A DNA stretch of 64,000 nucleotides from VRUE01 sp963748075 (GTDB lineage Bacteria; Actinomycetota; Thermoleophilia; Solirubrobacterales; 70-9). Positions 45,408 through 53,696 of the stretch are shown here, piece by piece. A program made the position numbers and the translations under genes. The first letter of the stretch is position 1, and each line of letters begins with the position of its first letter. The DNA lies in assembly GCA_963748075.1 (NCBI GenBank), contig CAVVHQ010000024.1:62001-126000 (forward strand), read 5' to 3'. A model generated the notes under the pieces. That model worked only from the letters and a program-made list of their open reading frames with translations, was not told the origin of the DNA and made no database searches.

Positions 45408-46004
45408 ATGCCGAGAATCTTCGACATCGTCGTGGCTGCGATTGCGTTGGTGGTCCTATCCCCCCTTCTGCTGATCGCTGCGATCGCGATCGAGCTCGGC
45501 AGTCGCGGGCCGGTGATCTATCGGCAGCGCCGCATCGGCCTGCACGGCCGCGAGTTCGAGCTGCTGAAGCTGCGGACGATGGTCGAGGGCTCCGACCCGG
45601 TCGGCGTCGGCACCGTGGTCACCCGCGACGACCCGCGCGTCACCCGCGCCGGCCGCTTCCTGCGCCGCAGCTCGCTCGACGAGCTGCCCAACCTGGTCAA
45701 CGTGCTGCGCGGCGAGATGGCGATCGTCGGCCCTCGCCCGACCATCCCCGCCCAGGTGAAGGACTACACGCCGCGCCAGCACCGCCGCCACGAGGTGCGG
45801 CCCGGCCTCACCGGTCTCGCCCAGGTCCAGGGCCGCGCCGGCATCCCCTGGGCGGAGCGGATCGAGCTCGACGTCGAGTACGTCGAGCAGCGCAGCGCGC
45901 TGCTCGACCTGCGGATCCTCGCCAGGACCGCGCGCCTCCTCCTCACCGGCCGCGGCCTCTCGCCCGGTCAGGCGGACGACTCTGATTTCCGCACCCGCGG
46001 ATGA
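45408..46004 (+). CDS. Undecaprenyl-phosphate sugar phosphotransferase
   Basis: Bacterial sugar transferase (PF02397) of 198 aa, the minimal PglC-like form that starts glycan assembly on C55-P. One N-terminal re-entrant/transmembrane helix (FDIVVAAIALVVLSPLLLIAA). Then RGPVIYRQRRIGLHGREFELLKLRTM, RFLRRSSLDELPNLVNVLRGEM, VGPRP and RPGLTGLAQV, covering the catalytic Asp-Glu pair and conserved loops. ATG 45408 directly follows palindrome D4. Confidence 0.96.
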   Translation: MPRIFDIVVAAIALVVLSPLLLIAAIAIELGSRGPVIYRQRRIGLHGREFELLKLRTMVEGSDPVGVGTVVTRDDPRVTRAGRFLRRSSLDELPNLVNVLRGEMAIVGPRPTIPAQVKDYTPRQHRRHEVRPGLTGLAQVQGRAGIPWAERIELDVEYVEQRSALLDLRILARTARLLLTGRGLSPGQADDSDFRTRG

Positions 46005-46042
46005 CGCGCCTGGCGCGGCGCTGGATCGCCACCCACCTCCTC

Positions 46043-46063
46043 GCGAATAGCGCTGCTATTCGC
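46043..46063. repeat. Hairpin shared with family D
   Basis: gcgaatagc-gct-gctattcgc is a perfect 9-bp stem with a 3-nt loop, containing the same gaatagcgctgctattc found in D1 and (nearly) D2. The surroundings (46005-46165) are only weakly similar to family D, so this may be an eroded copy. No gene is apparent in that gap. Confidence 0.5.
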
Positions 46064-46165
46064 TCGTCGGCGAGCGGCGCCCAGCTTGGCCACTCGCGCC
46101 CCCGCGGGCACGTCAATTGCGAGCCGGCCACCTGGCCGGGCGCCCGTGTGGCAGGGTTCCCGGCT

Positions 46166-46717
46166 GTGGCCGACCAACCGGGCGTTTCCCTGCGTGCGTT
46201 CGAGCCCGGCGATGCCGCGGCGGCGCACCGCTGGTTCAACAACCCGGAGGCGACCAAGACGCTGATGGAGCAGCGCGAGGGGTTCTCGCTCGCCGACGCC
46301 GAGGCCTGGGTGCGGCGGGCGATGGACGACTCAGGCGAGGACCGCAAGTACGCGATCCTCGTCGAGGGACACGGGGAGCCGGTCGGCTTCACTGCCCTCT
46401 ACGGGCTCTTCCGCCAGACCGCCCCCGAGCTGGGGGCGCTGATCGGCGACGAGGTGCGCGGCAAGGGGGTGGGACGCCGCGCCGAGGCGCTGACGATCGC
46501 CAAGGCCTTCGACGAGTTCGGCGCCCACCGCGTCTACGGCCGCATCCCGGCACGCAACGAGGTGGCGAAGAAGACCGTGGCGGGGCTCGGCTGGAAGCAC
46601 GAGGGGACGATGCGCGCCCACCTGCGCCGCCCCGACGGCGTCGACGACTGCGAGGTCTGGGGCGTCCTGCCCGACGAGTTCCACGCGGCTGCCGCCGACC
46701 TGCTCGGTCCCGGATGA
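46166..46717 (+). CDS. GNAT family N-acetyltransferase (RimJ-like)
   Basis: Acetyltransferase of 183 aa. GNAT signature LGALIGDEVRGKGVGRRAEALTIA gives the acetyl-CoA loop, followed by YGRIPARNEVAKKTVAGLGW, typical of RimJ/RimL-like enzymes. Within a glycan cluster it might acetylate an amino sugar (as PseH/WecD types do), but the substrate cannot be told. GTG 46166; the open frame before it is palindrome-like DNA. Overlaps the next gene as ATGA. Confidence 0.9.
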   Translation: MADQPGVSLRAFEPGDAAAAHRWFNNPEATKTLMEQREGFSLADAEAWVRRAMDDSGEDRKYAILVEGHGEPVGFTALYGLFRQTAPELGALIGDEVRGKGVGRRAEALTIAKAFDEFGAHRVYGRIPARNEVAKKTVAGLGWKHEGTMRAHLRRPDGVDDCEVWGVLPDEFHAAAADLLGPG

Positions 46718-47778
46718 GTGGCTCTGGCGACTTCCTGTCGCATAGCGACATAAACTCGACACAGCGGGCGGGCCCACCCGGCTCCACCGCCCGGGCTGAG
46801 CTGATCGCCGACCGCGGCGTCGCGGCGGAGGCCGGGGAGTTCTTCCGCTCGCGCCCCTTCCTCGACGCCGAGCAGGCGACCCACACGCTGCGCATCGATG
46901 CTCCCGGGGGCGAGCTGCTGGCGCCGCTGATCGTCCGCGAGATCCCGGGCACGCCGGAGCGTGACGCGATCTCCCCCTACGGCTATCCGGGCCTGACCCA
47001 GTCTGCCGCTCGCAGTCGAGGTTTGGACCCCATAGCGAACCAGAGCTCGACCACGCTGTCCGGGTTCGGCGTCGACCCGGCGGCGACCGACTTCTCCGCC
47101 ACCGGCCTGGTCTCGATCTTCATCCGCCACGCGCTCGGCGAGCCGCCGCTGGCCGGCGCCGCCGAGCGCAACGTCGTCCAGATCGCCGATCCGGAACTGC
47201 CGCCGAAGCGGCGTTCCAGTGACCGCAACCGGATCAACAAGAACCGGCGCGCCGGCTACGAGGTGGGCATCGTGCCCGGGCCGGAGGCGGGCGCAGAGGA
47301 GCGAGCCGGCTTTCTCGCCGCCTACGAGCAGACGATGCGCCGCGCCGGCGCCGCCGAGCGCTACTTCTTCGACGCGCCGTACTTCGAGCGGATCCTCGAA
47401 TCGCCGCTCGCCTGGCTCGCCCTCGCCCGCGCCCCGGGCGGCGAGATCGCCGCCGCCTCGATCGCCGCCCGCAGCGACGGCTTCCTCCACTACTACCTGA
47501 GCGGCAGCGCCGACGCGACGCTGCGCGACTCGCCGATGAAGAACCTCGTCGCGGCGCTGGTCGACTTCGCCGCCGAGCTGGGCCTGCCGCTCAACCTCGG
47601 CGGCGGCCTGCGCCACGGCGACGCGCTGGAGGAGTTCAAGCGCGGCTTCGCCAACCGCGAGCAGCTCTGGCGCGTCTCGGAGACCGTCTGCGATCGCGCC
47701 GCCTACGACCGCCTCTCGGCCGGCCGAGAGGCGGTCGGCTTCTTCCCCGCCTACCGGGCGCCCGGTAGGCGGGCTTAG
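46714..47778 (+). CDS. FemAB/GNAT-like protein with repeat-coded start
   Basis: Protein of 354 aa with a FemAB-type GNAT domain (RINKNRRAGYEVGIVPGP, YEQTMRRAGAAERYFFDAPYF, AASIAARSDGFLHYYLSGSA, LNLGGGLRHGDALEEFKRGF). Such proteins occur in exopolysaccharide clusters and may add aminoacyl or acyl groups. The first residues after ATG (SGSGDFLSHSDINSTQRAG) are encoded by palindrome E2, so the element supplies the N-terminus. A second oddity is QSAARSRGLDPIANQSSTT near residue 97, coded by a partly self-complementary stretch at about 47012-47057. Confidence 0.82.
   Translation: MSGSGDFLSHSDINSTQRAGPPGSTARAELIADRGVAAEAGEFFRSRPFLDAEQATHTLRIDAPGGELLAPLIVREIPGTPERDAISPYGYPGLTQSAARSRGLDPIANQSSTTLSGFGVDPAATDFSATGLVSIFIRHALGEPPLAGAAERNVVQIADPELPPKRRSSDRNRINKNRRAGYEVGIVPGPEAGAEERAGFLAAYEQTMRRAGAAERYFFDAPYFERILESPLAWLALARAPGGEIAAASIAARSDGFLHYYLSGSADATLRDSPMKNLVAALVDFAAELGLPLNLGGGLRHGDALEEFKRGFANREQLWRVSETVCDRAAYDRLSAGREAVGFFPAYRAPGRRA
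46722..46765 (+). repeat. Palindrome family E, copy 2
   Basis: Inner hairpin tgtcgc-ata-gcgaca (46736-46741 with 46745-46750) and flanks ctggcgactt and acacagcgg that match copy E1 in reverse orientation. It starts 4 bp after the GNAT stop and is translated in frame by the FemAB-like gene. Confidence 0.75.
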
Positions 47779-47939
47779 AGTCTGTTTCGAAACCCGCGTG
47801 TGCGACTGGCGAGCGCCGGACCAAGCGGGGCAAGGACGCAGGGAGGCCGAATAGCAGCGCTATTTGGCCGACCGAGGACGCCGCACCGCGCAGCGTCAGC
47901 CGCCGCCAGAGCGTGCGCGGGGGGTTTGAGACAGACTCT
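47777..47939 (-). repeat. Composite palindrome family D, copy 2
   Basis: Outer arms of about 18 bp (47777-47795 with 47922-47939) match except for one wobble-type difference and one extra base. The core is the reverse complement of D1 over about 140 bp. The left arm overlaps the stop of the FemAB-like gene and the right arm touches the stop of the convergent DUF3105 gene. Confidence 0.85.
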
Positions 47940-48718
47940 CAGGCCGACGGTTCGAGCGGGGTGGGGCCTTCGATCTTGAAGCCGCTGACCGGCTCGCCGC
48001 CGTATTTGCCCCAGACCTGCCGGCCGAAGTCGCGGATCGCGTCGAGGGTGATCGCCCCCTTGTATTCCGGGCAGCCCAGCAGGTTGGTCCAGGCGGTCGC
48101 CGCGACCTCGTAGCCCATGTTTTCGTTGGGGAAGAAAAGCGCTCCCCCGTACATCGTGTCGTAGAGCCCCTTCAACGCCAGCTGGTCTTCCTCGGGCAGC
48201 TCCGGGCTGTACTGGATCTGCAGGCGGCCGTGCTCGAGCGAGTGGACGAGGAAGATTTCCCCCGGCATTTCGCTGTAGGCGCCGTCCGCCTCCTGGTAGG
48301 GCGGTTCGGCGTGCGGGCCCGAGGTGGGCGGGCTGGTCTTGTAGTCCGGGGTCGCCGCGGTCGCCGCGATGTGTTCGTGCCCCTCGTCCTTGAGCTTGAG
48401 GCGCAGCGTGCAGCCGGCCTGCTTCGCCGCCTTCTTCAGGTTCGCGACTTCGACCGCGGCCGGCGCGGTGCCCTGCCGTTCGTCCGGCTTCACCCCGTTG
48501 GTCGAGCCGGAAGCCTGGTTGATGTGCGATTCGCCGCCACCGCCGCCGCTCGAGGAGGCGATCACCGCGATGATCCCGCCCACCACCGCGAGGCCGACCA
48601 CTCCGGCGACCGCGTAGACGGCGAGCAGCCGCCGTTTGCCCGCCTTCGTCTGCGTCGACTCGCGTTCTTCGCGCGCCTGGCGGAGTCGTTCCCTCTCTTC
48701 CTCCCGGCGGTTCGCCAT
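47939..48718 (-). CDS. DUF3105 membrane-anchored protein
   Basis: Protein of 259 aa. Charged N-terminus (MANRREEERERLRQAREERE), one transmembrane helix (LLAVYAVAGVVGLAVVGGIIAVIA), a Gly linker and an external DUF3105 domain (YKTSPPTSGPHAEPPYQEADGAY, FLVHSLEHGRLQIQYSP). The paired HAEPP and HSLEHG histidines could bind metal. DUF3105 is widespread in actinobacteria and its role is not known to me. Confidence 0.9.
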   Translation of the reverse strand: MANRREEERERLRQAREERESTQTKAGKRRLLAVYAVAGVVGLAVVGGIIAVIASSSGGGGGESHINQASGSTNGVKPDERQGTAPAAVEVANLKKAAKQAGCTLRLKLKDEGHEHIAATAATPDYKTSPPTSGPHAEPPYQEADGAYSEMPGEIFLVHSLEHGRLQIQYSPELPEEDQLALKGLYDTMYGGALFFPNENMGYEVAATAWTNLLGCPEYKGAITLDAIRDFGRQVWGKYGGEPVSGFKIEGPTPLEPSA

Positions 48719-48724
48719 CTCTGC

Positions 48725-49588
48725 CTAGCTGCCGAGCGGCGCGCCCGCCCGCCCGTCGCCGTTGGCGGCGGAGTCGACCGCCTCCAGAGACCTCAGCGGA
48801 GCCCAGATCTCTTCGAGGAACAGCACCAGCTCGTCGGTCAGCCGCTCCGGCGCAATTCTCCACTCGAGGATCGAGTCAGCCTCGACCAGCCGCGCCCCCT
48901 GCATCTCCTCGACCAGCATTCCCGAGTCGCTGAACGGATGCAGGGGGTCGCGCGGGTGGCCGACGACGAGGGTCGGCTGGGCGATCCGGCGGCGCTTCTC
49001 TCGCCCGGGCGCCGTCTCGCCCAGCAGCAGGCCCTCCAGCACGGCGACCGTGGGACCGGGCCGGCGGCGCAGCCAGTCGAGCCCGATGTCGAGCAGGAAG
49101 TGGGTGCGGGGGAGGAGCGAGGCGAGCCGCGAGGTGACCTCGACGACCGGCCGGCCGACCCGCAGGCCGAGCAGCACCGGGGCGAAGATCGCCGCGACCG
49201 CGGCCAGCGCGTTGTCCAGCACCGGCATCTCGATGAACAGGCCCTCGGCACGGTCGGGATGGCTGACTGCCAGCTCGAGCGCCACGTTGGCGCCCAGCGA
49301 AGTGCCGCCGACCACCGCCGTCTCCAGGCCCAGGTGGTCGAGCAGCGCCACCAGCTGCTCTCCGAACAGCGGCATCGAGTAGAGCCGCAGGTCGTCCGGC
49401 TGGTCGGAGCGGCCGTGGCCGAGCAGGTCGACGCAGATCACCCGGTTGCCGCGCTCCGCCAGCGCCGGGCCGAGCCGCTCGAACATGCGGCTGTTCATCA
49501 GCAGGCCGTGGACGAGCACGATCGGCCACTCGCCCTCGCCGTACTCGTCGAAGTGGATCGCGTGCCCCTGGTAGCTCAACTCTCCCAT
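48725..49588 (-). CDS. Alpha/beta hydrolase
   Basis: Alpha/beta-fold hydrolase of 287 aa. Oxyanion region VLVHGLLMNSRMFERL, DLLGHGRSDQP, nucleophile elbow VVGGTSLGANVALELA (GTSLG, Ser nucleophile), and late Asp in VVGHPRDPLHPF. The expected catalytic His near the C-terminus is not obvious, so activity is uncertain. Substrate unknown. ATG 49588, 14 bp after metF. Confidence 0.9.
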   Translation of the reverse strand: MGELSYQGHAIHFDEYGEGEWPIVLVHGLLMNSRMFERLGPALAERGNRVICVDLLGHGRSDQPDDLRLYSMPLFGEQLVALLDHLGLETAVVGGTSLGANVALELAVSHPDRAEGLFIEMPVLDNALAAVAAIFAPVLLGLRVGRPVVEVTSRLASLLPRTHFLLDIGLDWLRRRPGPTVAVLEGLLLGETAPGREKRRRIAQPTLVVGHPRDPLHPFSDSGMLVEEMQGARLVEADSILEWRIAPERLTDELVLFLEEIWAPLRSLEAVDSAANGDGRAGAPLGS

Positions 49589-49602
49589 AGCGCCCAAGCA
49601 GT

Positions 49603-50538
49603 CTAGTTGCTTGCCTCGCCGACCGGGGTGAAGCGCGCGCCCAGCTTCGGGCCGCGCGTCCGCTCCCAGGGCCGCGCGGCCTGCAGCGCTCCGAGCACCG
49701 CCCGCGTCGCCGGCGCCCGGTTGAGCGCGTAGAAGTGGATCCCCGGCGCTCCGGCGACCAGCAGCTCGGCGCACTGCTGCGCCGCGTAAGCGACTCCCAG
49801 CTCGAACTCGGCCCGCTCGTCGCCTTCGACCGCCCGGAACGCCTCCTCCAGTCGCGGCGGGATCGAGGCGTCGCACAGCTCGCAGATTCGCTTCGTCTGT
49901 GCGAAGCCGGCCACCGGGATCACCCCGGCGAGGATCGGCGCCTCGATCCCCTTCTCGCGCGCCGCCGCGACGAAGTCGAAGTAGACCCGGTTGTCGAAGA
50001 AGAGCTGGGTGATCAGGAAGGACGCGCCGGCCTCCACCTTGGTCTTCAGGTAGGCGAGGTCGGTGTCGAGGTCGGGCGCCTCCGGGTGCACCTCGGGGAA
50101 GCAGGCGCCGCCGATCGTGAAGTCCCAGCCCGCCTCGATGAAGGCGGCCAGCTCGGCGGCGCTGCCCAGGCCATTCTTGGGCTGGACGAAGTCGCGCTGC
50201 CCGCGCGGTGGGTCGCCGCGCAGCGCGAAGACGTTCTCGATCCCGGCCGCGGCGATCCGGTCGAGGGTGGCCGAGAGCCCCTCGGCCGTCTCGCCGACGC
50301 AGCTCAGGTGGGCCATCGTCTCGAGCCCCAGCTCGTCCTTCAGCGCCCGCGTGATCTCCACCGTCCCCTCGCGGGTCGATCCTCCCGCCCCGTAGGTCAC
50401 CGAGACGAAGTCGGGGCCCAGCTCGCGCAGCGAGCGCGCCGTCGCGAACAGCTGTTGCATCGCCTCCTCCGTCTTCGGCGGGAAGAACTCGACCGAGAAG
50501 ACCGGCCGCTTCGCCGCGAGTATGTCGTCGATGCGCAT
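49603..50538 (-). CDS. metF: Methylenetetrahydrofolate reductase
   Basis: FAD-dependent MetF of 311 aa makes 5-methyl-THF for methionine synthesis. VFSVEFFPPKTEEAMQQLF (catalytic Glu), FVSVTYGAGGSTREGTVE, NVFALRGDPPRGQ, FTIGGACFPEVHPEA and FLITQLFFDN are the family blocks. ATG 50538; the longer frame to 50607 overlaps the promoter region of the divergent hydratase. Confidence 0.96.
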   Translation of the reverse strand: MRIDDILAAKRPVFSVEFFPPKTEEAMQQLFATARSLRELGPDFVSVTYGAGGSTREGTVEITRALKDELGLETMAHLSCVGETAEGLSATLDRIAAAGIENVFALRGDPPRGQRDFVQPKNGLGSAAELAAFIEAGWDFTIGGACFPEVHPEAPDLDTDLAYLKTKVEAGASFLITQLFFDNRVYFDFVAAAREKGIEAPILAGVIPVAGFAQTKRICELCDASIPPRLEEAFRAVEGDERAEFELGVAYAAQQCAELLVAGAPGIHFYALNRAPATRAVLGALQAARPWERTRGPKLGARFTPVGEASN

Positions 50539-50605
50539 CCGGGCAGCGTAGCCAGTGCGCGGCCGGCCTTCGCTCGCCGCGCCTGTGCGAGGATGCGCCG
50601 CAGCC

Positions 50606-51358
50606 ATGGGCGAGGAGCTTCGCTACGAGCGGATCGGCGCCGCCGCGGTGCTGACGATCGACCGACCGCAGCGCCGCAACGCGGTCGACGACGCGACCGC
50701 GCGGCGCTTCCGGCAGGGCCTGCGGGACTTCGAGGCCGACGAGGACGCCCGCGTGCTCGTCCTCACCGGCGCCGGCGGCGAGGCCTTCTGCGCAGGCGCC
50801 GACCTGAAAGCGCTCGACCTCGAACCCGACCATCCCGAGGGCCCGATGGGGCCGACCCGCCTCACCCCCGCCAAGCCGGCGATCGCCGCGGTCGACGGCT
50901 GGTGCCTCGCCGGCGGGGTTGAGCTGGCGCTCTGGTGCGACCTGCGGATCGCCACCCCTGGTTCGACCTTCGGTCTCTTCGAGCGGCGCTGGGGAGTGCC
51001 GCTCCTCGACGGGGGCACCCAGCGACTGCCGCGGGCGATCGGGATGGGCCGCGCCCTGGAGCTGATCCTCACCGGCCGCCCGGTCGAGGCGGAGGAGGCG
51101 CTGCGGATCGGGCTGGTCAACGAGGTCGTCGCGCCGGGAGGCCACTTGGAGCGGGCCCTGGAGCTCTCCGAGCGGATCGCCTCCTTCCCACAGGAGACGA
51201 TGCTCGCCGACCGCCGCGCCGCCCTGGAGGGCTTCGGCCAACCCCTAGCCGACGGCCTCGCCCTGGAGCAAGAGCTGGGACGAGAGGTATTGCAGATCGC
51301 CGTAGAAGGAGCAGCCCGCTTCGCATCAGGCGAGGGTCGTCACGGCGAGGGCGTTTAG
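50606..51358 (+). CDS. Enoyl-CoA hydratase/isomerase
   Basis: Crotonase-fold protein of 250 aa. Oxyanion-hole motifs FCAGADLKAL and CLAGGVELALWCDLRIA are present. In GLFERRWGVPLLDGGTQRLPR the first catalytic Glu is seen, but Asp of LLDGG replaces the second glutamate of mitochondrial hydratase, as in many stand-alone EchA proteins. It probably acts in fatty-acid degradation. ATG 50606. It converges on TetR with palindrome B2 between. Confidence 0.93.
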   Translation: MGEELRYERIGAAAVLTIDRPQRRNAVDDATARRFRQGLRDFEADEDARVLVLTGAGGEAFCAGADLKALDLEPDHPEGPMGPTRLTPAKPAIAAVDGWCLAGGVELALWCDLRIATPGSTFGLFERRWGVPLLDGGTQRLPRAIGMGRALELILTGRPVEAEEALRIGLVNEVVAPGGHLERALELSERIASFPQETMLADRRAALEGFGQPLADGLALEQELGREVLQIAVEGAARFASGEGRHGEGV

Positions 51359-51376
51359 GCCACGGGAAGGGCGTGC

Positions 51377-51493
51377 AGACAGGGTTTGGGGGAGGGTCAG
51401 AGCGTCTTGTACTTTTTCTGGGCGGCGAATCTCGGACGGCCAAAGCCGGTGTTCAGAAAAAGTTAAGCGGAGACCCTCCCCCAAACCCTGTCT
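51377..51493 (+). repeat. Composite palindrome family B, copy 2
   Basis: Perfect 22-bp arms 51377-51398 and 51472-51493. Core: cgtcttgtac (51403-51412), ctttttctg, an inner region with ctcggacggcc, cagaaaaagttaag. It lies between two convergent genes, 18 bp and 16 bp from their stop codons. Confidence 0.9.
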
Positions 51494-51509
51494 CCCTCTC
51501 TCACCTTCC

Positions 51510-52190
51510 TCAGCCGCCCTCCCGTGTCACCCGCCGCATTTCCTCTTCGGCCGCTTCCGGCCCGAGGTAGGGCATGAGCACCGCGAAGACGAGGTCGGGG
51601 AGGATCCGCCTCAGCTCGGGGCCGCGGCCGGAGCGGACCTCGTCGAAGATCATCGAGGTGGCGCCGCCGGCCGCGAAGCGCGCCGTGTCGGTGGGCAATG
51701 CCTCGCGCTGGCCCGAGTGGGCGCGACCCTGCTCGAGCATCGGCATGAAGCGGCTCAACGCCGCTCGGTAGCGCTCGCGGGCGTCGTCGCCCGCCACGGT
51801 CACCTCGACCATCACCAGCCGCGCGATGTCCGTCTCGACCGTGAGCAGCTCGACCAGCGCGGCGAGGGCGGCGACGATCTGCTCCGGCCAGGGCCCCTCG
51901 GCGGCCTCGAAGGCGGTCGTTATGTGGGCGATCAGCACGTCGAACACCGCGTCGTAGGCCGCGAGGAAGCAGGCGGTCTTGCCGTCGAACATCTCGTCGA
52001 AGGTCGTCCGCGAGACGCCGGCGAACTCGATCACGTCGGTCACCGTTGTCGCCTCATAGCCTTTCGTCGCCGTGACCCGGACCATCGCCTCGAGCAGGCG
52101 CTCACGCTGCGAACGCACCGCGTACGCCTGCGGCAAGCCGCGCCGTTCGGTCTGGGGGTTTTGAGGATCCGAGGTCGACGGCGAGTCCAT
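51510..52190 (-). CDS. TetR-family regulator 1
   Basis: Repressor-type protein of 226 aa. N-terminal HTH: RERLLEAMVRVTATKGYEAT, VTDVIEFAGVSRTTFDEMF, DGKTACFLAAYDAV. The C-terminal ligand domain ends LPDLVFAVLMPYLGPEAAEEE, clearly related to the three TetR genes downstream. It is divergent from the UDP-sugar dehydrogenase. ATG 52190. Confidence 0.93.
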   Translation of the reverse strand: MDSPSTSDPQNPQTERRGLPQAYAVRSQRERLLEAMVRVTATKGYEATTVTDVIEFAGVSRTTFDEMFDGKTACFLAAYDAVFDVLIAHITTAFEAAEGPWPEQIVAALAALVELLTVETDIARLVMVEVTVAGDDARERYRAALSRFMPMLEQGRAHSGQREALPTDTARFAAGGATSMIFDEVRSGRGPELRRILPDLVFAVLMPYLGPEAAEEEMRRVTREGG

Positions 52191-52313
52191 CGCGTCCAAT
52201 CTAGGGCAGGAGCAGCGGCCTGTCCAACCTCCCGGGTACCTAGACTGCCGCCCTGTGAGCGCGGCAGCGACCGAGCGTCCGTATCCGGTTCCTCGAGCGA
52301 AGCGGGAACCCTG

Positions 52314-53567
52314 ATGTCGAAGATCGGGATCGTCGGCCTCGGTTATGTCGGGCTGCCGCTCGCCGTGTCCTTCGCCGAGGCGGGGCACGAGGTGGTCGGC
52401 GTCGACTCCGCCCCGACCAAGGTGGTGGCGCTGAACGCCGGTAGCAGCTACGTCGAGGACATCTCCGACGCGACGCTGACGCCGCTGCTCGACCGCCTGC
52501 GCGCCAGCGTCGACTACGCCGACCTGGAGCCATGCGACGCGGTCGTGATCTGCGTCCCGACCCCGCTCACCGGGACGCGCGAGCCCGACCTCACCTACCT
52601 CGAGGCGGCGGCCGAGGGGCTCGCCCCGGTGCTGCGGCCCGGGCAGCTGGTGGTGCTGGAGTCGACCACCTACCCGGGCACGACCCGCGAGCAGCTCCTG
52701 CCGGCCCTCGAGCGGGGCTCCGGCCTCACCGGCGGCGAGGACTTCCACCTCGCCTTCTCGCCGGAGCGGATCGACCCCGGCCGCAGCGACTACACGGTCC
52801 GCACCACGCCGAAGCTGCTCGGCGGCCTGACCGCGGCCTGCGCCGAGCGGGCCCGCGAGCTGTACGCGCTGGTCTGCGACGAGGTCGTCGTCCTCTCCAC
52901 TCCGGAGGCGGCGGAGCTGGCGAAGCTGCTGGAGAACATCTTCCGCTCGGTCAACATCGCGCTCGTCAACGAGCTTTCGCAGCTCTGCGACCGGCTGGGG
53001 GTCGACGTCTGGGAGGTGGTCGACGCCGCCACCACCAAGCCGTTCGGCTTCATGCGCTTCGACCCAGGCCCGGGGATGGGCGGCCACTGCCTCCCGGTCG
53101 ACCCCTTCTACCTCGCCTTCAAGGCGCGTGAGCACGACTTCTACCCCGAGTTCATAGAGTTGGCCGGCAAGGTCAACCGGGCCCAGCCCGCCTACTGCGT
53201 GGAGCGCGTCGCCCGAGCCCTCAACGACGCGGGCAAGCCCGTCCACGGCTCGAAGATCCTCGTTCTCGGCGTCAGCTACAAGCCCGGCGTGGGGGACACC
53301 CGCGAGTCCCCGGCCCTCGAGATCATCAGCCTCCTCGAGGAGCGGGGCGGTGAGGTCGGATACCACGACCCCCACGTCCCCGATCTCCCCGACCTGAACC
53401 TGACCTCCGTGGACCTGGAGCGAGGTTTAGCCGACGCCGACATCGCCGCGATCGTCACGGCCCACCCCCAGCTCGACTACGAAGAGGTGGTGGCAAGATC
53501 CGCCCTGGTCATCGACTTCCGCGGCGTCACCAAGGACATGGACGCAGCCAACCTCGTCCGCTTGTAG
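52314..53567 (+). CDS. UDP-sugar 6-dehydrogenase (UDP-GlcNAc/ManNAc type)
   Basis: NAD-dependent nucleotide-sugar dehydrogenase of 417 aa making a uronic-acid donor. GIVGLGYVGLPLAVSFAEAG holds the NAD fold, VICVPTPLTGTREPDLTYLE and ESTTYPGTTRE follow, then LAFSPERIDPG. The catalytic Cys is in GPGMGGHCLPVDPFYLAFKA. The SPERIDPG and GGHCIPVDP-like blocks resemble WecC/TviB-type enzymes acting on N-acetylated sugars. ATG 52314. It likely belongs with the polysaccharide genes upstream. Confidence 0.94.
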   Translation: MSKIGIVGLGYVGLPLAVSFAEAGHEVVGVDSAPTKVVALNAGSSYVEDISDATLTPLLDRLRASVDYADLEPCDAVVICVPTPLTGTREPDLTYLEAAAEGLAPVLRPGQLVVLESTTYPGTTREQLLPALERGSGLTGGEDFHLAFSPERIDPGRSDYTVRTTPKLLGGLTAACAERARELYALVCDEVVVLSTPEAAELAKLLENIFRSVNIALVNELSQLCDRLGVDVWEVVDAATTKPFGFMRFDPGPGMGGHCLPVDPFYLAFKAREHDFYPEFIELAGKVNRAQPAYCVERVARALNDAGKPVHGSKILVLGVSYKPGVGDTRESPALEIISLLEERGGEVGYHDPHVPDLPDLNLTSVDLERGLADADIAAIVTAHPQLDYEEVVARSALVIDFRGVTKDMDAANLVRL

Positions 53568-53570
53568 TCA

Positions 53571-53689
53571 GTACGAGGGGAGGGGGTAGGGGCAGAGCGT
53601 CTTGTACTTTTCCCGCGCCAGCGCCCGCGGACCGCCGGCAACTGCGTTCGGGAAAAGTTAAGCGGCGCCCCTGCCCCCTCCCCTCGTAC
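53571..53689 (+). repeat. Composite palindrome family B, copy 3
   Basis: Arms 53571-53593 and 53667-53689 pair over 23 bp with one T-G wobble at the same relative place as in B1. cgtcttgtac is at 53598-53607. The T-run is shorter (cttttccc), with a matching change on the other side (gggaaaag). It starts 3 bp after the dehydrogenase stop and ends 7 bp before the stop of TetR 2. Confidence 0.9.
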
Positions 53690-53696
53690 CGGCCGC

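Noticed and set aside
48725..51241. One long minus frame spanning the hydrolase, metF region and beyond
   Set aside because: The hydrolase starts at ATG 49588. The rest of the frame is antisense or out of frame with metF and the enoyl-CoA hydratase.
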